Shown piece by piece: positions 16,768 to 24,748 of a DNA stretch of 61,515 bases. The translations under genes were made by a program, and so were the position numbers. The stretch is from Silanimonas sp. (lineage in GTDB: Bacteria > Pseudomonadota > Gammaproteobacteria > Xanthomonadales > Xanthomonadaceae), in the NCBI RefSeq assembly GCF_027530345.1, contig NZ_JAPZQK010000014.1, positions 1 to 61,515 of the forward strand, written 5' to 3'. The notes under the pieces were generated by a model. The model made no database searches and was not told the origin of the DNA. It worked only from the letters and a program-made list of their open reading frames with translations. Positions within the stretch are counted from its first letter, which is position 1, and each line of letters opens with the position of its first letter.

Positions 16768-17474
16768 CCGTGCCAAGCCGCGTAGGCCAGCCACGGCATC
16801 ACGATCCCCAGACCGACGAAAGCCGTGGCCAATCCCACGGCGGTGAGCATTGCGATCAGCGCCGCCCAGACCAGCGCGGCGCCCTTGTTCCGCAGGACGG
16901 CATTCACACTGGAGATGCCGGCCGTGACCATGTCCACGTCGCGGTCGGCGATCATCGGCAGCGAGAACGCCGCGATGGCGAACGTGGCCACCGCGAACAC
17001 CGAGCCGAACAGCGAGCCGAGGGCGAGGAACTCCAACAGCGAGACAAGGCTGCCATCCTCGATCGGCACGAAGGCGTTCACCAGCATGCCGGCGCGCGAC
17101 CACAGCAGCAGGATCACCATCTGCACCAAGGCGAACACGCCGGCCTGCCCGACCACTCGACGCATCAGCGCGAGGCAGTCCCTGAGTCGCGGCAGCTCGC
17201 CGCGCTCGAGGGCCCGGCTGACCGCGTAGAGCCCGACCCCGATGAGCGGCGCCACGAACACGAAGCCCGACAGCAGTGCCGCCAAGAGCGCGAAGCGTCC
17301 GAGCTGCCAGGCCATCGCCGCCACGGCCAGGCTGACCACGACGACGATGGCGCCGAAGACCGACGTGAGTACCGGGGCGCGAAGGAGATCGCGCCAGCCC
17401 GCGGCCAGCCAACGCAGCGGCGCGGACAGCGGCAGGTCGCGGCAAGGCACGACGAAGGGCGCGGCCTCGCTCAT
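16683..17474 (-). CDS. DUF2189 family membrane protein
   Basis: 263 residues with the DUF2189 opening (VVPCRDLPLSAPLRWLAAGWRDLLRAP) and about six hydrophobic helices (SVFGAIVVVVSLAVAAMAW and others). It ends in a hydrophilic tail that is encoded antisense to the end of the symporter gene. Function of the family is unknown; inner membrane. Its ATG overlaps the stop of the upstream small acetyltransferase by 4 bp. Confidence 0.82.
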   Translation of the reverse strand: MSEAAPFVVPCRDLPLSAPLRWLAAGWRDLLRAPVLTSVFGAIVVVVSLAVAAMAWQLGRFALLAALLSGFVFVAPLIGVGLYAVSRALERGELPRLRDCLALMRRVVGQAGVFALVQMVILLLWSRAGMLVNAFVPIEDGSLVSLLEFLALGSLFGSVFAVATFAIAAFSLPMIADRDVDMVTAGISSVNAVLRNKGAALVWAALIAMLTAVGLATAFVGLGIVMPWLAYAAWHGYREALDASGWPSLDADGAEPGSTRSSA

Positions 17475-17764
17475 GCCCGCAGTCCGTTGAACTCGGGATG
17501 GCGGCGCATCCACGCGTCGACGTAGGGGCAAACCGGCTCGACGTGCAGACCTTCCGCCCCGGCCCACTCGAGGGCCGCCCGCGTGAGTACACCGGCCACG
17601 CCGCGCCCCTCGATGGCGCGATCGACGACCACCGAGGGAATCACCATCACCGACCGGCCCTCGACCTCGCGACGCACATAGCGGAGCTCGCCGCGATGCC
17701 CCTCGAGCCGGGCGTCGAAGCGACCTTCGGCATCCCGGTGGACGATGTCCGGCGACGCAACCAT
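17471..17764 (-). CDS. Small GNAT-like acetyltransferase (YjdJ type)
   Basis: 97 residues, the short length of the YjdJ-like GNAT subfamily (N-acetyltransferase, acetyl-CoA site only). Visible features are the strand pair GELRYVRREVEG / SVMVIPSVVVD, the acetyl-CoA loop AIEGRGVAGVLTRAALEWA, and the closing segment VEPVCPYVDAWMRRHPEF, which is diagnostic for this subfamily. Translationally coupled to the downstream DUF2189 gene. Confidence 0.87.
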   Translation of the reverse strand: MVASPDIVHRDAEGRFDARLEGHRGELRYVRREVEGRSVMVIPSVVVDRAIEGRGVAGVLTRAALEWAGAEGLHVEPVCPYVDAWMRRHPEFNGLRA

Positions 17765-17771
17765 CGGCGCC

Positions 17772-18350
17772 TCAGTACTCGACCGAGACCGACATCAGCC
17801 GCAGCCGACCGGGAAACCCGCCCTGCTCGCCGCCGAGACGCTGCGCTTCGATGTACCACCACGCTCCGTCGCTCCAGCCGTTGCCCGGAAGGATCGTCAC
17901 CGACGACGTCAACAGGGTGCTGGTGTTCTCCGGCGCCACTCGCGTGCCCGTGGCGCGGGCGCCGTGGGTCTCGAAGCTGTTGCCGCTGTTGAAGGTCATC
18001 GGCGTCACGTTGAAGCCCAGGGTGCCGCTCTCGTCTGACACGACCTGGTAGGCGTACGTCACGCGAACCCGCCCACCGGCGTAGTCCTTCGGCTTGCGCA
18101 GGGTGAACGTGACCGTGCCGTTGGCCCCCAGCCAGTCGAGCCCGCGCGCATGCATGGCGAATGCCGACTCCGGGCTGCGCGAAAGCGCATTCGCCGGGAG
18201 GCTGATCTGGTGGGTGTAGCGCGCGAGGCCCGGAGCGATCGCCGCGGCCGCGGGGCGGGCACCGGACACGGTCGCCATCGATGGAACGGAAACGATGGCC
18301 AGGACCATCGCCACGACAACGCGTGTGAAAGAGGGGATTGTCCTGATCAT
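17772..18350 (-). CDS. Secreted protein of unknown function
   Basis: 192 residues with a Sec signal peptide (RVVVAMVLAIVSVPSMATVSGA, cleavage around residue 28-35). The mature part is beta-rich (GTVTFTLRKPKDYAGGRVRVTYAYQV; TLLTSSVTILPGNGWSDGAWWYIEAQRL), suggesting a small beta-sandwich that may bind a ligand. I do not recognise the family. Seven bases upstream of the acetyltransferase gene on the same strand, so plausibly the first gene of a three-gene transcript with it and the DUF2189 gene. Confidence 0.7.
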   Translation of the reverse strand: MIRTIPSFTRVVVAMVLAIVSVPSMATVSGARPAAAAIAPGLARYTHQISLPANALSRSPESAFAMHARGLDWLGANGTVTFTLRKPKDYAGGRVRVTYAYQVVSDESGTLGFNVTPMTFNSGNSFETHGARATGTRVAPENTSTLLTSSVTILPGNGWSDGAWWYIEAQRLGGEQGGFPGRLRLMSVSVEY

Positions 18351-18413
18351 GTCGGCACTCCGGGGGAAGGCTGCGACACCGCAGCACGGCTATTGAACAC
18401 CGATCCTCGCGCT

Positions 18414-18419
18414 TATGCT
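18414..18419 (+). promoter_or_regulatory. Candidate -10 element (TATGCT)
   Basis: TATGCT 27 bases before the ATG of the four-helix membrane protein, in the gap between divergent genes. Confidence 0.3.
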
Positions 18420-18446
18420 GCCGGCCTGCCCTGAACCCTGACGTCC

Positions 18447-18842
18447 ATGCCGCCACGCCGCCGCGCCGCTCCGCTCGTCCTCGCCCTCGCCGCGCTCGGC
18501 ATGGCGCTGTGCAGCCTGCCCCATGCCCTCGGGGCGTGGCCGCACTTCCGCGAGGGGTTGGTGGCGCTGGGAGCGGACCCGTACCTCATCGGCGCCATCG
18601 GCAGCGCCTGGGCGTTCGGCACGGTGATGATGCTGGCCAGTGGCGCCATCGTCGGCGCGCAGGCTTGGCGGGCTTGGCGCGACCAGCCGCTGCACGTCGC
18701 GACCCTGCTGCCCCTAGGTCTCGCGTGGGCGGCTTACGGCCTCGTGGCCTTCGCGCTCCGCGATTTCAACACCCACTACCTCGCCTTCGTCGCCTGCGGC
18801 GGGGCCCTACTCGTCGCGCTCGCCCTGCCGCGGATCCGCTGA
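18447..18842 (+). CDS. Four-helix integral membrane protein, unknown function
   Basis: 131 residues with four predicted transmembrane helices (PLVLALAALGMALCSLPHAL; LIGAIGSAWAFGTVMMLASG; VATLLPLGLAWAAYGLVAFAL; LAFVACGGALLVALALPRI). It has a basic N-terminus and a short Arg end. No family recognised. The 3' end overlaps the convergent gene at 18807 by 36 bp. Confidence 0.65.
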   Translation: MPPRRRAAPLVLALAALGMALCSLPHALGAWPHFREGLVALGADPYLIGAIGSAWAFGTVMMLASGAIVGAQAWRAWRDQPLHVATLLPLGLAWAAYGLVAFALRDFNTHYLAFVACGGALLVALALPRIR

Positions 18843-19442
18843 GGGGCTCTGCGCCATCAGGTCGATCTGCAGCAGGCGCGCCGACACCTCGTGGTCGTCG
18901 AGCGAGCCCTGCCGCTGCAGCCAGAGCACGCGATGGCGCTGTTGCTCCGGGCTTTCGTCCGGGCTGAGGTAGTCGAAGCGGTCGCGCAGCTGGGCCGCGC
19001 GACGGCGGTCGATCTCGGCGAGGATGGCGGCCGCCGAGGTGTCGTCGATCACCAGCACGTTCGCGCGCGGCGACGCCACGACGACGAAGCGGCGAATGCG
19101 CATCGCGTACCAGACCAGGCAAGCCGCACCGATCGGCAGCCAGATCGACAGGCCGAAGACCTTCGTGTCCGTCCAGTCCAACGCGGTGAACACGAGGCCG
19201 AGAACGACCCAGATCGCCCCGACGTTGCGCCACCAGGTGTTGCGCTCGACGAAGCGCTCGCGCTCCACGGCGAGCTCGGCGTACTCGATGGTCCAGGTGC
19301 GCGAAGCGCTGCCGTCATCCAAGCCGTAGCGCAGCGACTCCTCGCCGAACTCGAAGAAGGTCTTCGCACCGGCGCGCTTCTGTTCCAGCCGCAGGGCTTC
19401 GGGCTTCGGGGTTTCGGGCTGGTGCACCAGGGGCGTGTTCAC
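18807..19442 (-). CDS. Two-helix membrane protein with cytoplasmic tails, unknown function
   Basis: 211 residues from GTG 19442. A soluble N-terminus (about 75 residues) with KTFFEFGEESLRYGLDDGS precedes two closely spaced transmembrane helices (VGAIWVVLGLVFTALDW; SIWLPIGAACLVWYAMRI). A PH-like segment (RRFVVVASPRANVLVIDD) and an acidic/basic helical tail follow. The overall layout resembles bacterial membrane-anchored PH-like proteins, but this is inference. No enzymatic motif seen. Confidence 0.65.
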   Translation of the reverse strand: MNTPLVHQPETPKPEALRLEQKRAGAKTFFEFGEESLRYGLDDGSASRTWTIEYAELAVERERFVERNTWWRNVGAIWVVLGLVFTALDWTDTKVFGLSIWLPIGAACLVWYAMRIRRFVVVASPRANVLVIDDTSAAAILAEIDRRRAAQLRDRFDYLSPDESPEQQRHRVLWLQRQGSLDDHEVSARLLQIDLMAQSPSADPRQGERDE

Positions 19443-19495
19443 TGCGGTTCCTCGATTCGGCCCGCGGCCGGGGAACCTGGCGGCGGGCGCGCAGT

Positions 19496-20209
19496 TTAGC
19501 GCCCTTGAACCGCTGCCCGCACCGCGACCAGCGCCTCCCGCAATTCACGCTGCCCCGCCCGCGACAGTGCGGGCGCCCCGTCGGCCGCCGCCAGGGGGCC
19601 CACCCAAGCGAAGGCCACGCGGTTGCTCTGCCGCGCTTCCTCGACCACCGCCACGTTCGCGGCGCCGAACGCGACCTGCAGCCGGTGCCGGTGCTCGGCG
19701 TGCGCGGTGTCGTAAAGGTTGAACGCAGCCACGCCGCCGGGCCGGAGGGCGGCGCGGCAGTCGTTGTAGAAGCGCTGGGTCGACAGCGCGGCCGGGATGC
19801 CGCTGGTGTCGTAGCCGTCGACGAGCAGCAGGTCGATCGACGCCGGCTGGGTCTTCAGCCATTCGGCGGCGTCAGCTTCCACCACGCGGAAGCGGGCGTC
19901 ATCGTCGGGGATGCGGAAACGGCGACGCAGGGCGATGACCGCCGGGTTGATCTCGATGGCCTCGAGCGTCGCGGCCGGAAGGTGGCGGTGCAGGAACTTC
20001 GCCTGCGAACCGCCCCCCAGACCGACCATGGCGATTCGCCCGGGCGCCGGCACCAAGGCCAGCGCGCCGAGCATGGTTCGCGTGTAGTCGACGACGAGGC
20101 GATCAGGGGCCCACCGCGACATCCGGCTCTGCGCGGTGCCCTCCGCGAATCGCAGTTCCCGCGTCCGCCAACCCTGCAGGATGAAAGGCGTGCCGGCCTT
20201 CTCAGCCAC
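19496..20209 (-). CDS. Spermidine-synthase-like methyltransferase-fold protein
   Basis: 237 residues from GTG 20209. Rossmann SAM/dcSAM-binding core: IAMVGLGGGSQAKFLHRHLP (motif I), LEAIEINPAVIALRRRF (acidic loop), FRVVEADAAEWL and LLLVDGYDTSGIP (motif IV). This is the arrangement of SpeE-like proteins, but it lacks the full N-terminal SpeE beta-domain and sits without polyamine genes. The actual substrate is therefore uncertain. The N-terminus overlaps the end of the preceding TonB-box-like gene by 8 bp, so the two are coupled. Confidence 0.8.
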   Translation of the reverse strand: MAEKAGTPFILQGWRTRELRFAEGTAQSRMSRWAPDRLVVDYTRTMLGALALVPAPGRIAMVGLGGGSQAKFLHRHLPAATLEAIEINPAVIALRRRFRIPDDDARFRVVEADAAEWLKTQPASIDLLLVDGYDTSGIPAALSTQRFYNDCRAALRPGGVAAFNLYDTAHAEHRHRLQVAFGAANVAVVEEARQSNRVAFAWVGPLAAADGAPALSRAGQRELREALVAVRAAVQGR

Positions 20210-20705
20210 GCTGCAGGAGGACCACGCCCTTGCCGTCGACCTGGTTGAACAGCAGCCGGAACGTGAGGCTGGTGGCCTGCGGCTGTTCGCGACCGCCCTG
20301 GCAGCTCATGCCGGCAGCTTCCTTCGCGCTCTTGCTGCGGAAAGTGCAGACGACGGCCGGCTCGAAGCGCCAGGTCGACAGCGCCGCCACCGAGACGTCG
20401 ACGAACTGCTTGCTCAGCTCCGTCACCGCCGGGCACTCCGGCTCGCGGACCAGCGGGCCGGTGTAGCTGACCGCGCCTTCCTCGTCAATGTCGACGCGCA
20501 TGCAGATGGCGCGCGACGGCACCTGCTGTTGAGACAGGACCTCGGCCGGGTACTCCGGCAGGCGGTTGCCCGGCTCGTCGATCGGCAACAGGAAGGTCTG
20601 CTTGTCGGTGAGCTGCAGCGTTCCCTCGGCAGCCTCTTCGGCAAAGGCGGCGGCGGGCAGCGCCGCGAGCAGGGCAGCGGCAAGGGCAAGGCGGGTGATG
20701 CGCAT
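20202..20705 (-). CDS. Periplasmic TonB-C-terminal-domain-like protein
   Basis: 167 residues from ATG 20703-20705 with a GGAG site upstream. A signal peptide (LALAAALLAALPAAAFA) is followed by a domain with the TonB C-terminal pattern: LPEYPAEVLSQQQVPSRAICMRVDIDEEGAVSYT, and VAALSTWRFEPAV near residue 115. Two cysteine pairs suggest disulfides. With no membrane anchor it cannot energise a receptor in the usual way, so it may be a standalone periplasmic TonB-fold protein. First gene of a two-gene unit with the spermidine-synthase-like gene. Confidence 0.72.
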   Translation of the reverse strand: MRITRLALAAALLAALPAAAFAEEAAEGTLQLTDKQTFLLPIDEPGNRLPEYPAEVLSQQQVPSRAICMRVDIDEEGAVSYTGPLVREPECPAVTELSKQFVDVSVAALSTWRFEPAVVCTFRSKSAKEAAGMSCQGGREQPQATSLTFRLLFNQVDGKGVVLLQRG

Positions 20706-20785
20706 CGAAGGCTCCTCCAAGGGACTCAGGCTGCGGAGCGTACCGCCTGCGGGTGACTTTCGTCGTGCGCGCTGTCGCTGTCGCG

Positions 20786-21061
20786 TCAAGCCGCGGGAGG
20801 GGCCGGCTTGCGGTAGGCCCACATCTGCCACAGGTTCAGGCCGTTCACCCCCAGCGTGAAGACGTTGGCGAGGATGATCGGCAGGCTGTCGATCATCAGG
20901 CCGTACACCAGCCACAGCAGCACGCCGAGCGTGAAGGTGCCGAAGGTCGAGAACGACAGGTCGTCGACGTGTTTGCGGCGGAAGTTCCGCACCACCTGGG
21001 GCACGAAGGCAACGCTGGTGAGAAAGGCGGCGCCGAGGCCGAGAGCGGTGGGCATGTCCAT
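20786..21061 (-). CDS. SemiSWEET-type small transporter
   Basis: 91 residues forming one three-helix bundle, the size of bacterial SemiSWEETs, which dimerise to carry sugars or related solutes. The PQ motif is FVPQVVRNFRRK in the first helix/loop, followed by FSTFGTFTLGVLLWLVYGL and LPIILANVFTLGVNGLNL. Start ATG 21059-21061 (MDMPTALG); an upstream TTG at 21097 is possible. Substrate unknown. Confidence 0.88.
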   Translation of the reverse strand: MDMPTALGLGAAFLTSVAFVPQVVRNFRRKHVDDLSFSTFGTFTLGVLLWLVYGLMIDSLPIILANVFTLGVNGLNLWQMWAYRKPAPPAA

Positions 21062-21171
21062 GGGTGAACGATGCCCGAAGCCCCCGCCCCGGCTCAATCA
21101 CCGGCCACGCCTGCACGGCATTTGAACGCACGCAAGCGCAGGCTCGAACCTCCGTGCCAAGGCCGCGCCCG

Positions 21172-21765
21172 ATGCTCCGACGCCCTGTTTTCCCGGTCGC
21201 GATCCTCGCCCTGGGCCTGTCCTTCGCCGCGCACGCCGAGGCTGCTGAGGACGCCCTGCCTGCCGCCCTGCCCGACGGCACGCCGAACACTCCGGTGCCG
21301 TCGCTAGACCTCGACCGCTACGCCGGCCGCTGGCACGAGGTGGCGCGGCTGCCGATGTTCTTCCAGCGGAAGTGCATTGGCGACACCACGGCCACATACA
21401 CGTCGCGCGCTGACGGCAGCATCGAGGTCCGCAACGCCTGCCGCACCGAAGACGGAATGATCGAATCGACCGGTGCCGCGCGTCGGGCCGGCGACGGCGG
21501 GGCGCTGGAAGTGCGCTTCGCCCCCGGTTGGCTGGGCTGGGTGCCGATGGTCTGGGCCGACTACTGGGTGGTGGACCTCGACCCGGGCTACGGCTGGGCG
21601 GTCGTCGGCGGGCCGAAGCAGGGCGCGATGTGGATCCTCTCGCGCGAAACCACGCTCGACCCCGCCCTGTTCGAGCGCATCCGCCAACGGGCCGAAGCCC
21701 GCGGCTACCGGCTCGCCGAACTCGTCATCGACCCCACCCAACGCGACCGGATGGTGGCGGAGTAA
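21172..21765 (+). CDS. Bacterial lipocalin (Blc-like)
   Basis: 197 residues with a signal peptide (VAILALGLSFAAHAEA). The lipocalin fold begins at DLDRYAGRWHEVARLPMFFQRKC, containing the GxW motif and the conserved Blc-type cysteine; DYWVVDLDPGYGWAVVGGP is the second and third conserved region. It lacks a lipobox, so it is periplasmic rather than outer-membrane anchored like E. coli Blc. Lipocalins of this group bind fatty acids or lysophospholipids. The last 61 bp overlap the convergent DUF4105 gene. Confidence 0.9.
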   Translation: MLRRPVFPVAILALGLSFAAHAEAAEDALPAALPDGTPNTPVPSLDLDRYAGRWHEVARLPMFFQRKCIGDTTATYTSRADGSIEVRNACRTEDGMIESTGAARRAGDGGALEVRFAPGWLGWVPMVWADYWVVDLDPGYGWAVVGGPKQGAMWILSRETTLDPALFERIRQRAEARGYRLAELVIDPTQRDRMVAE

Positions 21766-22598
21766 GCCTTGCCCTCGAGGCCCGCGGCCTCGGCCTCGCG
21801 GGCGAGGCCGTCGATGCGGTGCGCCTCGCGGTAGCCGTCGCGCGGCAGGTCGGTGTCGATGAGGCCGAGATCGAATGCGAGGTCGTCGCTGTAGCCGGGC
21901 AACCGCGTCCGCCAGCTCATCGGAATCGTGCCGGGGGCCAGCGCATCGACGGCATCGACGATGGTCGTGGTGCAGTTCGCCGACAGCGTGTTGTAGAACG
22001 CCGGGCGCTCGGCGAGCGCATTGGCCTTCTCCAACAGCGCCACCAGCAGCGCCCGCGCCTGCGTCGGCGTCGCCCGCAGGCGGTAAAGGTGCACCGGGTC
22101 GCGTCGATGCGCCGCCCGCAAGCCGATCAGGTCGCGCTCGTCGCCCAGCACCAGCATCAGTTCGTACTGCCGGAACAGGCCGGCCAGTGGGGAATAGGTT
22201 TCGCCCACTTCCTTGCGCACTTCGGCGGAGATCGCGAGATGCCGGCCGTCGCGGAAGCCGAAGCTCACGAAGGTGTGCGCCGGCCCGCGCCAATCGGCGA
22301 AGGGTTCGACGATGAACCAGGCGCTCTCCACGTCATCCAGCCGGTAGTCGCGGGCCTCCCAACGGAGATCGAAGTCCGTCGTGCTGCGATAGCGCGCATT
22401 GCGGACGTCCGCGACCCGCACCGCCTCGCCGTCCACGATGGCCACCGGCATCCGCGCCTGCTCCGGCACCCAGTCGCGGTCACTCGACGGCCGCACGACG
22501 AGGGCGAACACGATCCATGCCAGCGCGACGGCCGCCAAAAGCGCGAGCCCCACGCGCAGCACGGGGAGGCTCGTTGGAATGGGCATGGCGCGCGTCAT
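21705..22598 (-). CDS. DUF4105 membrane protein
   Basis: 297 residues from ATG 22596-22598. An N-terminal transmembrane helix (VGLALLAAVALAWIVFALVV) precedes a DUF4105 domain: FVSFGFRDGRHLAISAEVRKEVGE (the histidine-containing strand pair) and FYNTLSANCTTTIVDAV, the conserved NCTT motif with a cysteine that gives the family a cysteine-peptidase-like (NlpC/P60-type) look. A role in envelope lipid or peptide chemistry is plausible but unproven. Convergent overlap with the lipocalin gene; divergent from the amidohydrolase. Confidence 0.82.
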   Translation of the reverse strand: MTRAMPIPTSLPVLRVGLALLAAVALAWIVFALVVRPSSDRDWVPEQARMPVAIVDGEAVRVADVRNARYRSTTDFDLRWEARDYRLDDVESAWFIVEPFADWRGPAHTFVSFGFRDGRHLAISAEVRKEVGETYSPLAGLFRQYELMLVLGDERDLIGLRAAHRRDPVHLYRLRATPTQARALLVALLEKANALAERPAFYNTLSANCTTTIVDAVDALAPGTIPMSWRTRLPGYSDDLAFDLGLIDTDLPRDGYREAHRIDGLAREAEAAGLEGKAYSATIRSRWVGSMTSSASR

Positions 22599-22610
22599 CG
22601 CCGGCAAGGG

Positions 22611-22616
22611 TACAGT
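22611..22616 (+). promoter_or_regulatory. Candidate -10 element (TACAGT)
   Basis: TACAGT 27 bases before the amidohydrolase ATG, with the Shine-Dalgarno GGGAGGA at 22628-22634 in between. Confidence 0.35.
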
Positions 22617-22643
22617 GCGGCCTCCACGGGAGGACACCACGCC

Positions 22644-24701
22644 ATGCGATCGACCCTGCTGTTCGCTGCCCTCGCCCTCGCGCTCGGCACCGCCGAAGCC
22701 GCCGAGACCCAGCGCTTCGTCGTGCTGGCGCCGGAGGCCACCATCGGCCACCTGCACGCCACCATCGACGGTGACACCGTCAGCGTCGACTACGACGTCA
22801 AGGACAACGGCCGCGGCCCGACGATGAAGGAGACGTTGCGCCTGTCGGACGCCGGCCTGCCGGTCGACTGGACGATCAGCGGCGCGACCACCTTCGGCAG
22901 CAAGGTCGACGAGCGCTTCAGCCTCGTCGATGGCAAGGCCACGTGGAAGGACGCCGTGGGCGCCGGCGAATCAAGCGCGGCGGCGGGCGCGCTGTACATC
23001 GGCCAGAGCGGCACGCCGTGGGCGCTGGGCGTTTACGCCCGCGCGCTGATGGCCGATGCCGACGGCCGCATCGCCACCCTCCCCGGCGGCGAACTGCGGC
23101 TGGAGAAGGGCGACACGCTGGAGGTCGGCAGCGGCGACGCGAAGCAGACCGTCCAGCGCGTCACGCTCTCCGGCCTCGACCTCGACCCGACGCACCTGAT
23201 GGTCGAAGCCGACGGCGACCTGTTCGCCGTGCTGTCCGGCGGCCGCAGCCTGGTGATCCGCGAAGGCTTCGAGGCCGATGCCGAGCGCCTGCGCCAGTTG
23301 GCCATCGAACTCGGCGAACAGCGCTTCGTCGCGATGCAGGCCGAAGTCGCCCACCGCTACGAGCACCCCGTCCGCATCCGCAACGTGCGGGTGTTCGACC
23401 CGAAGACCGGCACGCGCTCCGAGCCGGTCAGCGTGGTGGTCTACCGCAACCGCATCAGCGGCATCCAGCCGCTCGACGCCACCGGCACGGGCCCCGAGGT
23501 CATCGTCGAGGGCGAAGGCGGCACGCTGGTGCCCGGCATGTACGAGATGCATGGTCACATCGGCCAGAACCGCACCGTGCTCAACCTCGCCGCCGGCATC
23601 ACCTCGGTGCGCGACATGGGCAACGACAACGACGTGCTCGACCGGCTGATCCAGAGCATCGAGAGCGGCAAGCTCGCCGGCCCGCGCATCACCCGCGCCG
23701 GTTTCATCGAGGGCCGCAGCCCGTTCAATTCCAACAACGGTTACCTCGTCAGCAGCCAGGCGCAGGCGCTCGAAGCGGTGCGCTGGTACGCCGCGCGCGG
23801 CTTCCCGCAGATCAAGCTGTACAACAGCATGAACCCGGCGTGGTCGGCCGCCGCCGCCGCGGAGGCGCATCGCCTCGGCCTGCGCGTCTCGGGCCACATC
23901 CCGGCCTTCACCAATGCCGACGCGATGATCGAAGCCGGCTACGACGAGCTTACCCACATCAACCAGGTGATGCTGGGCTGGGTGCTCACGCCGGAGGAAG
24001 ACACCCGCACCCTGCTCCGCCTCACCGCGCTGAAGCGTTTGGACGCGTTGGACATGCAATCACCGCGCGTGCGCAAGACCATGGACGCGATCGTCGCGAA
24101 GAAGGTGGCCGTCGAGCCCACGCTCGCCATCCACGAGAACCTGCTGCTCAACCAGGACGGCCAGGTGCCCAGCGGCCAGGCCGAATGGATCGCGAACCTG
24201 CCGATCGGCTCCCAGCGCAACGCCAAGCGGGCGTGGAGCGACATGAGCGCCCCCGGCGACCGCGAGGCCTATGCCGGCGCCTACCGGAAGATCCTCGAGG
24301 GCGTTCGCGAGATGCACCAGCGCGGCGTGTTCCTGATCCCGGGCACCGACCTCGGCGGCGGCCTCGCCTTCCATCGCGAGCTGCAGCTGTTCCAGCAGGT
24401 CGGCTTCACGCCGGCCGAGGCCCTGCGCCGCGCGACGATCGACATGGCCGAATACCTCGGCGAAGACCAGCAGCTCGGCAGCATCGAGCGCGGGAAGCTG
24501 GCCGACTTCTTACTCGTCCCCGGCGACCCGACCGCCTCGCTCAGCGAGCTGAAGAACGCCCGCATGGTGATGAAGGACGGCGTGGTGTATTTCCCGAGCG
24601 AGCTCTACCCGCGCTTCGGCATCCAGCCGTTCTCGACCGCTCCGACGGTGAAGGTGCCGCAGGCGACGACGCCGCCGGTCAGCGCCGCGCCTCCGAGGTG
24701 A
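22644..24701 (+). CDS. Secreted amidohydrolase with N-terminal beta-domain
   Basis: 685 residues with a signal peptide (LLFAALALALGTAEA). Residues about 20-230 form a beta-rich N-terminal region not found in the shortest amidohydrolases. From about 250 the imidazolonepropionase-like amidohydrolase domain starts (IRNVRVFDPKTGTRSEP). Metal site candidates: GMYEMHGHIG (here HGH rather than the common HxH after D), ITSVRDMGN, QIKLYNSMNP (lysine position), SGHIPAF and LTHINQ (histidines), and GTDLGG (aspartate). The set fits a periplasmic binuclear or mononuclear peptidase/prolidase-like hydrolase. A GGGAGGA ribosome site supports ATG 22644. Confidence 0.86.
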   Translation: MRSTLLFAALALALGTAEAAETQRFVVLAPEATIGHLHATIDGDTVSVDYDVKDNGRGPTMKETLRLSDAGLPVDWTISGATTFGSKVDERFSLVDGKATWKDAVGAGESSAAAGALYIGQSGTPWALGVYARALMADADGRIATLPGGELRLEKGDTLEVGSGDAKQTVQRVTLSGLDLDPTHLMVEADGDLFAVLSGGRSLVIREGFEADAERLRQLAIELGEQRFVAMQAEVAHRYEHPVRIRNVRVFDPKTGTRSEPVSVVVYRNRISGIQPLDATGTGPEVIVEGEGGTLVPGMYEMHGHIGQNRTVLNLAAGITSVRDMGNDNDVLDRLIQSIESGKLAGPRITRAGFIEGRSPFNSNNGYLVSSQAQALEAVRWYAARGFPQIKLYNSMNPAWSAAAAAEAHRLGLRVSGHIPAFTNADAMIEAGYDELTHINQVMLGWVLTPEEDTRTLLRLTALKRLDALDMQSPRVRKTMDAIVAKKVAVEPTLAIHENLLLNQDGQVPSGQAEWIANLPIGSQRNAKRAWSDMSAPGDREAYAGAYRKILEGVREMHQRGVFLIPGTDLGGGLAFHRELQLFQQVGFTPAEALRRATIDMAEYLGEDQQLGSIERGKLADFLLVPGDPTASLSELKNARMVMKDGVVYFPSELYPRFGIQPFSTAPTVKVPQATTPPVSAAPPR

Positions 24702-24748
24702 TCTCTGCCGACATCGTGCATCCGGGGCGACCAATGCATCGCCAAGTC

